Shown: piece after piece, positions 37,575 to 45,420 of the stretch
How positions within the stretch are numbered: position 1 is the first letter of the stretch
Layout: each line of letters opens with the position of its first letter
Assembly (NCBI RefSeq): GCF_028553885.1
Contig: NZ_CP067169.1
Location: forward strand, 1,135,501-1,199,500
Direction: 5' to 3'
DNA from: Paracoccus aestuarii
Lineage (GTDB): Bacteria; Pseudomonadota; Alphaproteobacteria; Rhodobacterales; Rhodobacteraceae
Length of the DNA: 64,000 bases
Notes under the pieces: model-generated
Database searches by the model: none
Seen by the model: the letters and a program-made list of their open reading frames with translations, nothing else
What the model was told of the DNA's origin: nothing
Translations under genes and position numbers: made by a program

Positions 37575-37949
37575 TCAGGCCGTATCGCGTGGATCGTGTC
37601 CAACCGGCTTGCCGTAAAGGCCGATGTTTTCGTCGCCCCAAGTCTTCAGGGCACGCAGGATCGGCTCCATTGTGCGCCCCAGATCAGACAAGGAATATTC
37701 TACCTTGGGCGGCACCTGGGCGTAAACCTTGCGGGTGATCAGCCCGTCCTCCTCCATCTCGCGCAACTGGTTGGTCAGCATGCGCGGCGTGCAGTTCTGC
37801 ATGTGGCGGCGGATCTCGTTAAAGCGCAGTGTGCCGGACAGCAGGTGCCACAGGATGATCGACTTCCACTTGCCGTCGATCAGCCCGATTGCCGCCTCGA
37901 CCGAACAGCCGGGCGTGCAGTCGAAGCGGGAATGGCGGGCCTTGGCCAT
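37575..37949 (-). CDS. HxlR-family transcriptional regulator
   Basis: The 124-residue winged-helix protein shows the HxlR pattern: CSVEAAIGLIDGKWKSIILW, LRFNEIRRHMQNCTPRMLTN and QVPPKVEYSLSDLGRTMEPI. A cysteine close to the N-terminus (RFDCTPGCSVE) may be redox- or electrophile-sensing, as in related regulators of quinone and aldehyde stress. I chose the ATG opening MAKARHSRFD. It is divergent from the oxidoreductase gene, which it probably controls. Confidence 0.9.
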   Translation of the reverse strand: MAKARHSRFDCTPGCSVEAAIGLIDGKWKSIILWHLLSGTLRFNEIRRHMQNCTPRMLTNQLREMEEDGLITRKVYAQVPPKVEYSLSDLGRTMEPILRALKTWGDENIGLYGKPVGHDPRDTA

Positions 37950-38052
37950 GACAGTATCCTTTTCGACACTATGTGCAGTGTTTGTGCGTATTGTCGCAAT
38001 CCAAAATAAGGCCAGTTTCGCCTTGACGCAAACGAAACAGTGGAGCGATCTC

Positions 38053-39066
38053 ATGAAGGCCATCGGCTATAAGACCCCCGGACCCATCGACCGCGAGGAT
38101 GCGCTGCAGGACATCGAGCTGCCGCGTCCGATCGCGACCGGCCATGACCTGCTGGTCGAGGTGGCAGCGGTGTCGGTCAACCCGGTGGACACAAAAGTGC
38201 GCAAAAGCGCCAGCCCGACCGAGGGTGACTGGAAGGTGCTTGGCTGGGATGCGGTCGGTCGCGTGGCCGAGGTTGGGCCCGAGGCCGAGGGCTTCGCCGT
38301 CGGCGACGAGGTTATCTATGCCGGATCCATTACACGCCCCGGCGCGAACAGTCAGTTCCATCTCGTCGATGCCAGGATCACCGGGCACAAGCCCAAGTCG
38401 CTGACCAATGCCGAGGCCGCCGCCCTGCCGCTGACGGCCATCACCGCGTGGGAAATGCTGTTCGACCGGCTGGACATCCGCCGCCCCGTTCCGGGCGCGG
38501 CCAATGCCATCCTGATCATCGGCGGCGCGGGCGGCGTCGGATCCATCGCCATCCAGCTTGTCCGCGCGCTGACTGACCTGACAGTGATTGCCACCGCCTC
38601 GCGTTCGGAAACACAAGACTGGGTGCGTGAGCTCGGGGCACACCACGTTATTGATCACCACGGTGATCTGGCAGCGCAGGTCGAGGCCCTGGGCATCGGG
38701 TCGCCGGGCTTCGTGTTTTCCACCAACCAGAGCGACCGGCATGTGAAGGGCATTCAGACCCTGATCGCGCCGCAAGGTCACTTTGGCCTGATCGACGACC
38801 CCGAAACGTTGGACGTGCTGGGCTTCAAGCGCAAGGCTGCCTCGGTGCATTGGGAACTGATGTTCACCCGCTCGATCTTCGGCACGCCGGACATCGGAGA
38901 GCAGGGCAAGCTGCTGAACGAGGTGGCGAGACTGGTCGATGCCGGGCGCATCCGCACCACGCTGACCGAAACGCTGTCGCCGATCAATGCCGAGACCCTG
39001 AAGAAGGCCCATGCCCTAATCGAAACGAACACTGCACGCGGCAAGATCGTGCTGGAGGGGTTCTGA
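38053..39066 (+). CDS. Zinc-independent quinone oxidoreductase-like dehydrogenase (MDR superfamily)
   Basis: The 337-residue protein is of the zinc-type alcohol dehydrogenase-like / quinone oxidoreductase group. It has VSVNPVDTKVRKSA, GWDAVGRVAEVGPEAEGF, LPLTAITAWEMLFDRL and the NADPH-binding ILIIGGAGGVGSIAIQL. No structural or catalytic zinc cysteines are seen. It likely reduces quinones or alpha,beta-unsaturated carbonyls. It is divergent from the HxlR gene, a common regulator-target pair, and the next gene downstream is a broken monooxygenase. Confidence 0.92.
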   Translation: MKAIGYKTPGPIDREDALQDIELPRPIATGHDLLVEVAAVSVNPVDTKVRKSASPTEGDWKVLGWDAVGRVAEVGPEAEGFAVGDEVIYAGSITRPGANSQFHLVDARITGHKPKSLTNAEAAALPLTAITAWEMLFDRLDIRRPVPGAANAILIIGGAGGVGSIAIQLVRALTDLTVIATASRSETQDWVRELGAHHVIDHHGDLAAQVEALGIGSPGFVFSTNQSDRHVKGIQTLIAPQGHFGLIDDPETLDVLGFKRKAASVHWELMFTRSIFGTPDIGEQGKLLNEVARLVDAGRIRTTLTETLSPINAETLKKAHALIETNTARGKIVLEGF

Positions 39067-39231
39067 TATCCGAAATTATTCACCTGGTCGCGACGCTGTT
39101 GGCTATACCCGGGGGGCGGTCCTGCAGGCCGCCCTCACTGGGATGCTCGCGGGCGTCCGCGCTGAGCAGGGCTGCCTGCGCTACGACCTGAATCGCGATA
39201 GTGACCGCCTGCGGTCGGCCGAGCAAGGGGG
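39067..39231 (+). pseudogene. Antibiotic biosynthesis monooxygenase (YgiN-like), broken
   Basis: The remnant follows the oxidoreductase stop directly. It reads IIHLVATLLAIPGG in one frame and then, after a frameshift near 39112, LQAALTGMLAGVRAEQGCLR and YDLNRDSDRLR in another. These match the ABM family (about 95 residues), which handles quinols and often accompanies such oxidoreductases. Family likeness stops near 39231, so the 3' half is lost. Confidence 0.75.
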
Positions 39232-39299
39232 CTGCCCCGGCCCGCCCAACTCTATGTTCCAGCCGAACGGCTGGCAGATTTCGACCATCCATCAAATTT

Positions 39300-39437
39300 C
39301 GAGGGGCATTGAGCCGGAGCGGCCTGCGCGAAAGCGGCCATTATTTCTGCCATAACCGACATAGCCAGGGCATTCGGGTCACGAGACGCGGGGATCAGGC
39401 CCATTGGCCCATAGACTCTTGCGATCTGGTCCATGAT
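39300..39437 (-). pseudogene. XdhC-like C-terminal fragment
   Basis: Read on the minus strand, the fragment gives RVYGPMGLIPASRDPNALAM then SVMAEIMAAFAQ. This resembles the C-terminus of XdhC/CoxI proteins (the GPIGLxIGAxTP...ILAEI type) that insert the cofactor in xanthine dehydrogenases. The upstream remainder is missing; a run of twelve G residues on this strand marks the break. Confidence 0.5.
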
Positions 39438-39444
39438 GGAGGCG

Positions 39445-39494
39445 CCCCCCCCCCCCTCCTGCAGACGTGTGCAGAGCGCAGAGCGCAGAGCGCA
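39445..39494. repeat. C12 homopolymer and three tandem gagcgca heptamers
   Basis: Twelve consecutive C residues (39445-39456) are followed by gagcgca repeated three times in tandem (39474-39494). Both are slippage-prone. They lie within the gene-fragment region, in no intact gene. Confidence 0.85.
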
Positions 39495-39660
39495 GCATGG
39501 GTCGCACGGCTGCCCTGTGCACCAATATAAAAGGCGGGTGTAGGATCACCGTCGCGGTGGAAAGGGGGATCAGGGCCAGAGCCAGCCAGTACGTAGAAAA
39601 GCCGGCCGGTAATCTCGAACAGCACGCGGATCCGCATCGGAAGCGAGACGACATCCCGCG

Positions 39661-39756
39661 TCAGGAGCCCGGCAGGATCTTTCCTTCGCCGCAGCTGGGG
39701 CAGCGATTGAAGAAGCCGCGCACGATGGCCGTCTTTTCGTTTCGTTCTTCAAGCAT
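39661..39756 (-). pseudogene. DUF983-like N-terminal fragment
   Basis: The minus-strand frame opens MLEERNEKTAIVRGFFNRCP and continues SCGEGKILPGS to a stop. The CPxCGxGxL motif after a short lead is typical of DUF983 membrane proteins, whose remaining zinc-binding and transmembrane parts are absent here. Confidence 0.5.
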
Positions 39757-39789
39757 CTCGATTCGCTTTCTTGTTTGCGGTTTCACTTC

Positions 39790-40097
39790 TTAGGCGTCTG
39801 CCGTGAATTGCCGATCCGCCTGAACCCTCGACAGGCGCAGAGCCTTCTTGGGCTTCGTCTGGCAGCCCTTCCAGCGCGTCCAATCGGAGACGACCGATTT
39901 AGAGCGAGGCCTCGGCGTAGCGCTCCAGCCAAGATCGTGGCCGACTTCAAGCACGGCTTCGACGAGCTTGTACATGTCCTCCCGCGAATGAAAAGGCGTC
40001 GGTGTAATCCGCAGCCTTTCCTGACCACGCGCGACAGTCGGGTAGTTGATAGGCTGAACATAAATCGCATGATCCGCCAGCAGGCGCTCGCTGATCT
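39790..40097 (-). pseudogene. 5-aminolevulinate synthase (HemA/HemT), C-terminal fragment
   Basis: The frame reads LLADHAIYVQPINYPTVARG, QERLRITPTPFHSREDMYKL, then VEAVLEVGHDLGW and a basic tail to a stop. The block YVQPINYPTV..G.ERLRITPTP is diagnostic of 5-aminolevulinate synthase. About 300 residues including the pyridoxal-phosphate lysine are missing. The upstream break at about 40100 abuts a phage-lysis fragment read from the other strand. Confidence 0.8.
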
Positions 40098-40103
40098 GGC
40101 GGC

Positions 40104-40214
40104 AGAGGTGCGCGTCTCGACACCCTGCGCTGGGTGTTCATCGCGGTCGCCCTCGGCGGCATCGCGGTCACGATCTACGCCCGCCTCGATGACTGGCGCC
40201 GGGGGCGGCGGTGA
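40104..40214 (+). pseudogene. C-terminal membrane tail of a phage N-acetylmuramidase-like protein
   Basis: The frame RLDTLRWVFIAVALGGIAVT, IYARLDDWRRGRR ends at a stop that overlaps the next start. This single-helix tail resembles the end of holin-associated muramidases of Rhodobacteraceae prophages. The catalytic part is absent, replaced by the 5-aminolevulinate synthase fragment. Confidence 0.45.
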
Positions 40215-40633
40215 TCGGCACCTTGCTCGGCGGGATCGCCACGAGCCCATGGATGCGGGCGGCGCTGCGCTACGGAGCCATCGCGCTGGCAGTGCTCCTG
40301 TTCCTGCTTTCGCTTCGGCGCTCCGGGGAGCGAGCGGGACGCCTCGCCGAGCGCTTTGAAACCACGGAGAAAGCAAATGATGTCCATCGCAGGATGCTGG
40401 AAGCGGCGGCTCGCCGCCCTCGCGATCACCACGAGCTTGCTGAGCGGCTGCGCGAGGGGCTGTTCGTATCTGCTGAGCGGCGCCGTTGCCCACCCGTCGT
40501 TGAGTACGACCACGAGTTCCAGGCCCGCGCAGCGGAAGAAGTCGTGCTGCTCCCGGACAGGTCCGCAATCGCCGCTATGCTCGCCGATTATAGCGTCATG
40601 CGGGATCAGGCGCGCGCGTGCCGGGAGAGATGA
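40211..40633 (+). CDS. Phage lysis-module protein (spanin-like), possibly fused or frameshifted
   Basis: The 140-residue frame begins at a GTG overlapping the preceding stop. It has one membrane segment (ALRYGAIALAVLLFLLSLRR) followed by a helical region (RLAERFETTEKANDVHRRML). A second frame inside it, from an ATG at 40377, opens MMSIAGCWKRRLAALAITTS and LLSGC, a lipobox-bearing signal of the kind seen in nested outer-membrane spanin subunits. The later part of the first frame (CPPVVEYDHEFQARAAEEVV) resembles the usual continuation of that lipoprotein, so an indel has probably merged the two genes. I call it a prophage remnant. Confidence 0.5.
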   Translation: MIGTLLGGIATSPWMRAALRYGAIALAVLLFLLSLRRSGERAGRLAERFETTEKANDVHRRMLEAAARRPRDHHELAERLREGLFVSAERRRCPPVVEYDHEFQARAAEEVVLLPDRSAIAAMLADYSVMRDQARACRER

Positions 40634-40720
40634 TCTTCCGCTCACCGGCCGATTTCCTTTCCTCCCCTCTCTAGTTACAATGACCGATATCCGTCGCTCA
40701 TTGCTCGTTATGAGGAAGAA

Positions 40721-41632
40721 ATGGACCGCCTCGACAGCGACCGCATGTTTCTCGCCGTGATCGAGACAGGCAGCTTCACGGCGGCGGCAGAGAAGCTGGA
40801 CACGCGGTCCGGACAGGCGTCCAAACTGATCTCGCGGCTCGAGGCCGAGCTGGGCGTGCGGCTGCTCAACCGGACGACGCGATCTGTTGCCCCTACAGAG
40901 GCCGGTCGTGCCTACTACGATCGCCTGAAGCCGCTTGTCGATGAACTCGACACCCTCGACCTCGACATCCGGAACATCTCGCAGTCCCCGCGCGGGCGGC
41001 TGCGGCTGACGGCGCCCCTGACCTTCGGCACGCGCGAACTGGCGCCTGCTCTAAACGCGTTCGCCGGCCTCTATCCCGACATCGAACTCGATGTCACCTT
41101 CTCCGACCGGGTCGTCAACGTCGTCGACGAGGGGTTCGACCTTGCCGTTCGCGTCGGCCGTCCCGGTGATTCCAGCCTGATCATCCGCAGGCTCTGCGCC
41201 GTCCGTATCGTCGTGGTCGGCGCGCCCTCCTATCTCGAACAGCACGATGCGCCCACGTCGCCCGCGGACCTTGCGCGGCACGCCTGCATCATCGACACCA
41301 ACTTCCGCGAGCCGAACCGGTGGCCGTTCAAGGGCGCGACCGGCGACGTCGAGATGGCGAGCGTCGATGGCCGCATACGCTATTCGAACGCCGAGGCCTG
41401 CGTCCAGGCCGCAGAACTTGGACTCGGGCTCGCCTGCGTGCCCGCCTTCGTGGCGGGGGAGGCACTGCGTTCGGGCAGGCTGATCAGACTGCTGCCGTCG
41501 TTCGAGACCGATCCCTACGACGTGCACGTCCTTTATCCGCACAGTCGCCACCTTGCGACCAAGGTGCGCCTGCTCGTCGACTTCCTCTCCGAGAGGTACA
41601 GGCAGACGCCGCATTGGGAGCGAGGCTGGTAG
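40721..41632 (+). CDS. LysR-family transcriptional regulator
   Basis: The 303-residue regulator has the LysR HTH (MFLAVIETGSFTAAAEKLDT, GQASKLISRLEAELGVRLLN, TRSVAPTEAGRAYYDRL) and a substrate-binding domain (LRLTAPLTFGTRELAPALNA, AAELGLGLACVPAFVAGEAL). It lies 134 bases upstream of and co-directional with a detoxification operon, and probably activates it. Members of this subgroup (AaeR/DmlR-like) often respond to aromatic acids or quinones. Confidence 0.93.
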   Translation: MDRLDSDRMFLAVIETGSFTAAAEKLDTRSGQASKLISRLEAELGVRLLNRTTRSVAPTEAGRAYYDRLKPLVDELDTLDLDIRNISQSPRGRLRLTAPLTFGTRELAPALNAFAGLYPDIELDVTFSDRVVNVVDEGFDLAVRVGRPGDSSLIIRRLCAVRIVVVGAPSYLEQHDAPTSPADLARHACIIDTNFREPNRWPFKGATGDVEMASVDGRIRYSNAEACVQAAELGLGLACVPAFVAGEALRSGRLIRLLPSFETDPYDVHVLYPHSRHLATKVRLLVDFLSERYRQTPHWERGW

Positions 41633-41766
41633 GGCATTACCCTGCATCGGGAAGCAATCATCTTCCCTAAGGCCGGATTATCGTCGTTCTGGGCAGAGTC
41701 TATGTTCTCCGCATGACGAACGAACTGGCGCTCAGCCGAACGCCGGATGTCAGAAGGAGAACGAAC

Positions 41767-42399
41767 ATGAGCATCTCGATCATTGGCGCCGGCAACATGG
41801 CGAAGGGTCTCGCGACCCGCTTCGCGAATGCCGGCCATCCCGTCACGCTCGCCAGCCGTGACCAGGCAAAGGCTGAAGCTGCCGCTCGGGACGTCGGCAA
41901 CGGCGTATCCTCCGCACCCCTCGCATCGGCTGCGCAATCGGCGGACATCGTCGTCCTGGCGGTGCCCTTTGATGCCGCGGGCGACGTCATCGAAGCGGCC
42001 GGCGGTTTCGCAGGCAAGATCGTCGTCGACATCACCAACCCGATGAAGGCGGACTTCTCCGGCCTCAGCATCGGTCACACGACGAGCGCCGCCGAGGAAA
42101 TCCAGAAGCGCGCGCCGCAGGCGAAGGTCGTCAAGGCCTTCAATACCATCTTCGCGCAGGTGCTCCAGAACGGCGGTCAGGCCGCCGGCCGTCCCGCCAC
42201 GGTCTTCGTTGCCGGAGACGACGAGGCCGCGCGGGCCGCAGTCATCGACCTGGCGCGGAGCGCCGGCTTCGAGACGCTGGAGACCGGAGCGCTTGCCACC
42301 GCACGCTACCTCGAGCCCGCCGCCGCGCTGAACATCACGCTCGGCTACGGCCTCGGCCACGGCACCGACATCGCCCCCACCTGGCAGCGCGCTGCTTGA
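41767..42399 (+). CDS. NADPH-dependent F420 reductase-like / NAD(P)-binding oxidoreductase
   Basis: The 210-residue protein has an N-terminal dinucleotide-binding motif (ISIIGAGNMAKGLATRFANA) and a conserved KVVKAFNTIFAQVLQNGG, as in the NADPH:F420 oxidoreductase-like family. Alphaproteobacteria generally lack F420, so the cofactor is probably flavin- or quinone-related; this is inference. The ATG is preceded by agaaggaga with ideal spacing; an upstream in-frame ATG lacks one. It is the first gene of a run that includes DoxX, a VOC dioxygenase and a glutathione-dependent reductase. Confidence 0.88.
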   Translation: MSISIIGAGNMAKGLATRFANAGHPVTLASRDQAKAEAAARDVGNGVSSAPLASAAQSADIVVLAVPFDAAGDVIEAAGGFAGKIVVDITNPMKADFSGLSIGHTTSAAEEIQKRAPQAKVVKAFNTIFAQVLQNGGQAAGRPATVFVAGDDEAARAAVIDLARSAGFETLETGALATARYLEPAAALNITLGYGLGHGTDIAPTWQRAA

Positions 42400-42425
42400 G
42401 CTCCCTCGATTCAAGGAACATGACC

Positions 42426-42869
42426 ATGACCTACGCAACCGCTTCCGCCTCCGACCGTCCGTCGCTTGTCGACGGCGTCTCCAACGCCGATCTCGCCGCG
42501 ACGATCCTGCGCGTCTCCATGGGCGTTCTCTTCCTCGCCCATGCCGGCCTGAAGCTTTTCGTCTTCACTCCGGCCGGGACAGTGGGCTACTTCGCCAGCC
42601 TCGGGTTGCCCGGGCCTCTCGCCTACCTCGTCATCGCGGCCGAGCTCTTCGGTGGCATCGCGCTGATCCTCGGCGCCTACAGCCGCTGGGTGTCGCTGGC
42701 GCTCGTGCCGATCCTCTTGGGCTCGATCTACGTGCCCCACGGCGCGGCCGGCTTCTTCTTCTCGAACGAAGGCGGCGGCTGGGAATTCCCGGCATTCTGG
42801 GCGGTGACGCTAGTCGTCCAGGCCCTGCTCGGCGACGGCGCTTTCGCCCTCAAGCGCAGCCGCGCCTGA
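42426..42869 (+). CDS. DoxX-family membrane protein
   Basis: The 147-residue protein has four membrane segments with the DoxX pattern (ATILRVSMGVLFLAHAGLKL, LAYLVIAAELFGGIALILGA, WVSLALVPILLGSIYVPHG, WAVTLVVQALLGDGAF). DoxX proteins are quinone- or redox-linked membrane components. I chose the ATG at 42426 because aagga sits eight bases before it; the ATG at 42420 is too close. Its upstream neighbour is the reductase gene and a hairpin follows it. Confidence 0.88.
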   Translation: MTYATASASDRPSLVDGVSNADLAATILRVSMGVLFLAHAGLKLFVFTPAGTVGYFASLGLPGPLAYLVIAAELFGGIALILGAYSRWVSLALVPILLGSIYVPHGAAGFFFSNEGGGWEFPAFWAVTLVVQALLGDGAFALKRSRA

Positions 42870-42876
42870 CCTCCCT

Positions 42877-42908
42877 TGCTGGCCGCGTGGACCCTCCCGC
42901 GGCCAGCA
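42877..42908 (+). other. Intercistronic hairpin between DoxX and dioxygenase genes
   Basis: A perfect 11-bp stem (tgctggccgcg with cgcggccagca) encloses a 10-base loop. The following catattttc contains a short T-run, so it may act as a weak terminator or mRNA stabiliser within the operon. Confidence 0.65.
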
Positions 42909-42930
42909 CATATTTTCAAGGAAACCTGCC

Positions 42931-43794
42931 ATGACCATCGCAGCCGACCACTTCGACATGACTGCCGCGCCGATGCGGATCGGGGCGGTCCGGCTCAAGG
43001 TGCGTGACCTCCGTGCGGTCTCTGCCTTCTATCAGTCCGTGCTCGGGCTCACCCCGATCGCGACCGGCGAGGATCGCATCACGCTCGGCACCGGCGGCAC
43101 GCCGCTGCTGGAGCTCGTGGGCGATCCTGACCTCGCCCCGCTCGATCCGCGCCAGGCCGGGCTTTTTCACACCGCCTTCCTGATGCCGACCCGAGCCGAC
43201 CTGGCCCGCTGGGTCGCCCATGTCGCCGCGGCGCGCGTGCCGCTTCAGGGCGCGTCGGACCACATCGTCAGCGAGGCGCTCTATCTCGCCGATCCCGAGG
43301 GCAACGGCATCGAGGTCTATGCCGACCGCCCGGTCTCGGACTGGCACGGAGAGAGCGGCGAGATACGGATGAGCACCGATCCGCTCGATCTGCAGGACCT
43401 GCTGCAAAGCGCGGAGGGCACCGAATGGTCGGGCTTCCCCGAAGGCGGCAGTGTCGGCCATGTCCACCTGCAGGTGGGTGACACGGCCGAGGCCGATCGC
43501 TTCTACCGCGACGTGCTCGGCCTCAATATCGCGGCGCGCTATCCCGGCGCCAGCTTCTACGGCAGCGGCGGCTATCACCACCAGCTGGCCGGCAACGTCT
43601 GGAACAGCCGCCGCGCCGGCAGACGTCCCGAGCGCATGGCAGGTCTCAAGGCCGTCGAGATCCTTGTCCGGGATGCCACGAACATCACCGCCATTGCCGC
43701 ACGCGCCGACAGCGCCGGCATTGCAGGCACCAGGAACGCCGATGGCCTGACCCTGCGCGACCCTTGGGGTACCGCAATCACGCTGAGGAATTGA
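42931..43794 (+). CDS. VOC-family catechol-2,3-dioxygenase-like enzyme
   Basis: The 287-residue protein has two VOC modules. The first is IGAVRLKVRDLRAVSAFYQS with LADPEGNGIEVYADRP; the second is VGHVHLQVGDTAEADRFYRD, with YHHQLAGNVWNSR and RDPWGTAITL. The pattern matches CatE-type extradiol dioxygenases, which bind Fe(II) through two histidines and a glutamate and open catechol rings. The metal ligands appear to lie in GHVHL, GYHHQLAGN and the C-terminal module. Its neighbours suggest detoxification of catechols and quinones rather than growth on aromatics. Confidence 0.88.
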   Translation: MTIAADHFDMTAAPMRIGAVRLKVRDLRAVSAFYQSVLGLTPIATGEDRITLGTGGTPLLELVGDPDLAPLDPRQAGLFHTAFLMPTRADLARWVAHVAAARVPLQGASDHIVSEALYLADPEGNGIEVYADRPVSDWHGESGEIRMSTDPLDLQDLLQSAEGTEWSGFPEGGSVGHVHLQVGDTAEADRFYRDVLGLNIAARYPGASFYGSGGYHHQLAGNVWNSRRAGRRPERMAGLKAVEILVRDATNITAIAARADSAGIAGTRNADGLTLRDPWGTAITLRN

Positions 43795-43804
43795 GGAGAC
43801 GACC

Positions 43805-44767
43805 ATGCTGATGAACGGGAAATGGGTGGCCGACTGGCAGCCCGTCCAGGCCAGGGACGAGAAGGGCGGCTTCGTCCGCCAGACCTCCAGTTTCCGCAAC
43901 TGGATCACCCCTGACGGCAGCGCCGGGCCGACCGGCGAAGGCGGCTTCAAGGCCGAGCCTGGCCGCTACCATCTCTACGTCGCGCTGATCTGCCCATGGG
44001 CGTCGCGCACGCTGATCGGTCGCAAGCTGAAGCGGCTCGAGGACGCGATCTCGGTCTCCGTCGTCGAGCCCGAACTCTCCGACCAGGGCTGGCGCTTCGG
44101 CGACACTGGCGGGGCCGACCTCGACACGCTGAACGGCGCCAATTTCCTGCACGAGATCTACACGCGCGCCGACCCCGCCATTTCGGGCCGCGCGACGGTG
44201 CCGGTGCTGTGGGACAAGCAGCGCGGCACCATCGTGAACAACGAATCCGCCGACATCCTGCGGATGCTGAACTCCGGGTTCGGCGACTTCGCGGACCCCA
44301 CCTTCGACCTCTATCCGGCCGACCTCCGCGAGGAGATCGACGCGCTCAACGCCCGCATCTACCCGGCGCTCAACAATGGCGTCTACCGCGCGGGCTTTGC
44401 CACCACGCAGATCGCTTACGAAGACGCCTTCCGCGACGTGTTTGCCATGCTCGATGAACTCGAAGGGCGCCTCGGCGACGGTCGGGATTTCCTCGTGGGC
44501 GGCCGGTTCACCGAAGCGGATGTGCGGCTCTTCGTGACTCTGGTTCGCTTCGACGTGGCCTATCACGGCCTCTTCAAGTGCAACCTGCGCCGCATCGCCG
44601 ACTATCCCGCCCTTAGCGCCTACCAGGCGCGCATCCTTGCGATCCCCGGGGTGCGCGACACGGTCAGCATCGACCACATCAAGCGCGGCTACTACTCGAT
44701 CAAGGCTCTCAACCCGACCGGGATCATTCCGGTAGGGCCCGCGCTTCCAGCAGCTTTGGCCGGTTGA
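43805..44767 (+). CDS. Glutathionyl-hydroquinone reductase (GST family, YqjG/PcpF-like)
   Basis: The 320-residue protein has the family's catalytic cysteine at about residue 63 in ICPWASRTLIGRKLK. Downstream features match too: GRATVPVLWDKQRGTIVNNE, SADILRMLNSGF and GGRFTEADVRLFVTLVRFDV. These enzymes use glutathione to reduce glutathionyl-hydroquinones formed when quinones react with glutathione. It lies 10 bases after the dioxygenase gene and ends the quinone/catechol detoxification operon. Confidence 0.93.
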   Translation: MLMNGKWVADWQPVQARDEKGGFVRQTSSFRNWITPDGSAGPTGEGGFKAEPGRYHLYVALICPWASRTLIGRKLKRLEDAISVSVVEPELSDQGWRFGDTGGADLDTLNGANFLHEIYTRADPAISGRATVPVLWDKQRGTIVNNESADILRMLNSGFGDFADPTFDLYPADLREEIDALNARIYPALNNGVYRAGFATTQIAYEDAFRDVFAMLDELEGRLGDGRDFLVGGRFTEADVRLFVTLVRFDVAYHGLFKCNLRRIADYPALSAYQARILAIPGVRDTVSIDHIKRGYYSIKALNPTGIIPVGPALPAALAG

Positions 44768-44800
44768 TCCGGCGCGCTGACCGACAGGTCTGCACTCAAG

Positions 44801-45274
44801 TCACGCTGCGGCGTAGCTGGTATAGACTGAAGTCGATCCGTCGCGCCCTATGAGGAAAACCTCAAAGGCCTCACGTTCGCTCTCCGGCCCCATGCCCGGT
44901 GACCCGTAGGGCATGCCGGGCACGCCAATTCCGATGGCGTCCGGACGCTCGTCCAGCAGTCGGCGGATGTCGGCAGGCGGAACGTGTCCTTCGATCATAT
45001 ATCCAGCAATCTTGCCGGTGTGGCACGAACCCATGGCCTGCGGGATACCGTTGTCGAGCTTGTACTGCGCGAGCGCCGCTCCTTCGCTCTCCTCGACCGT
45101 CACTTCGAAGCCATCCGCCTGCAGGATCTCGACCCAGGCCGAGCAACATCCGCAGTCGGGATCCCTGAGGACATGAAGACCAGGTCTGCCCTCGGCCCCC
45201 GCGGGCAACGCGGCCGTCACCGAAACAGCGCACGCGCCAATTACGAAACCCCGGCGAGAAACAATCAATCGCAT
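44801..45274 (-). CDS. DUF411 metal-binding secreted protein
   Basis: The 157-residue protein has a twin-arginine-like signal (SRRGFVIGACAVSVTAALPA) and the DUF411 core: LHVLRDPDCGCCSAWVEILQ, the copper-binding cysteines of CGCC, and MGSCHTGKIAGYMIEGHVP. DUF411 proteins are small periplasmic or exported metal-binding proteins found with copper and silver resistance genes. It begins the copper cluster, which an IS481 element now separates from its other genes. Confidence 0.88.
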   Translation of the reverse strand: MRLIVSRRGFVIGACAVSVTAALPAGAEGRPGLHVLRDPDCGCCSAWVEILQADGFEVTVEESEGAALAQYKLDNGIPQAMGSCHTGKIAGYMIEGHVPPADIRRLLDERPDAIGIGVPGMPYGSPGMGPESEREAFEVFLIGRDGSTSVYTSYAAA

Positions 45275-45420
45275 CGTGGATCCTTTTCTTCACGCAAGGT
45301 CATCGCGGCAAGCAGCATAGTCTTTAAACCGTCCGCACCCCGCATTCTTCTTTGATAGCTTACTCACACGCCTCATCCAACAGGGACGCAATCGTCACTC
45401 GTACACGGAAGGTTGAGCCG

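Noticed and set aside
39430..39500. CRISPR-like array at the tandem heptamers
   Set aside because: The repeats are 7 bases long without spacers, and no cas genes are present anywhere in the window.
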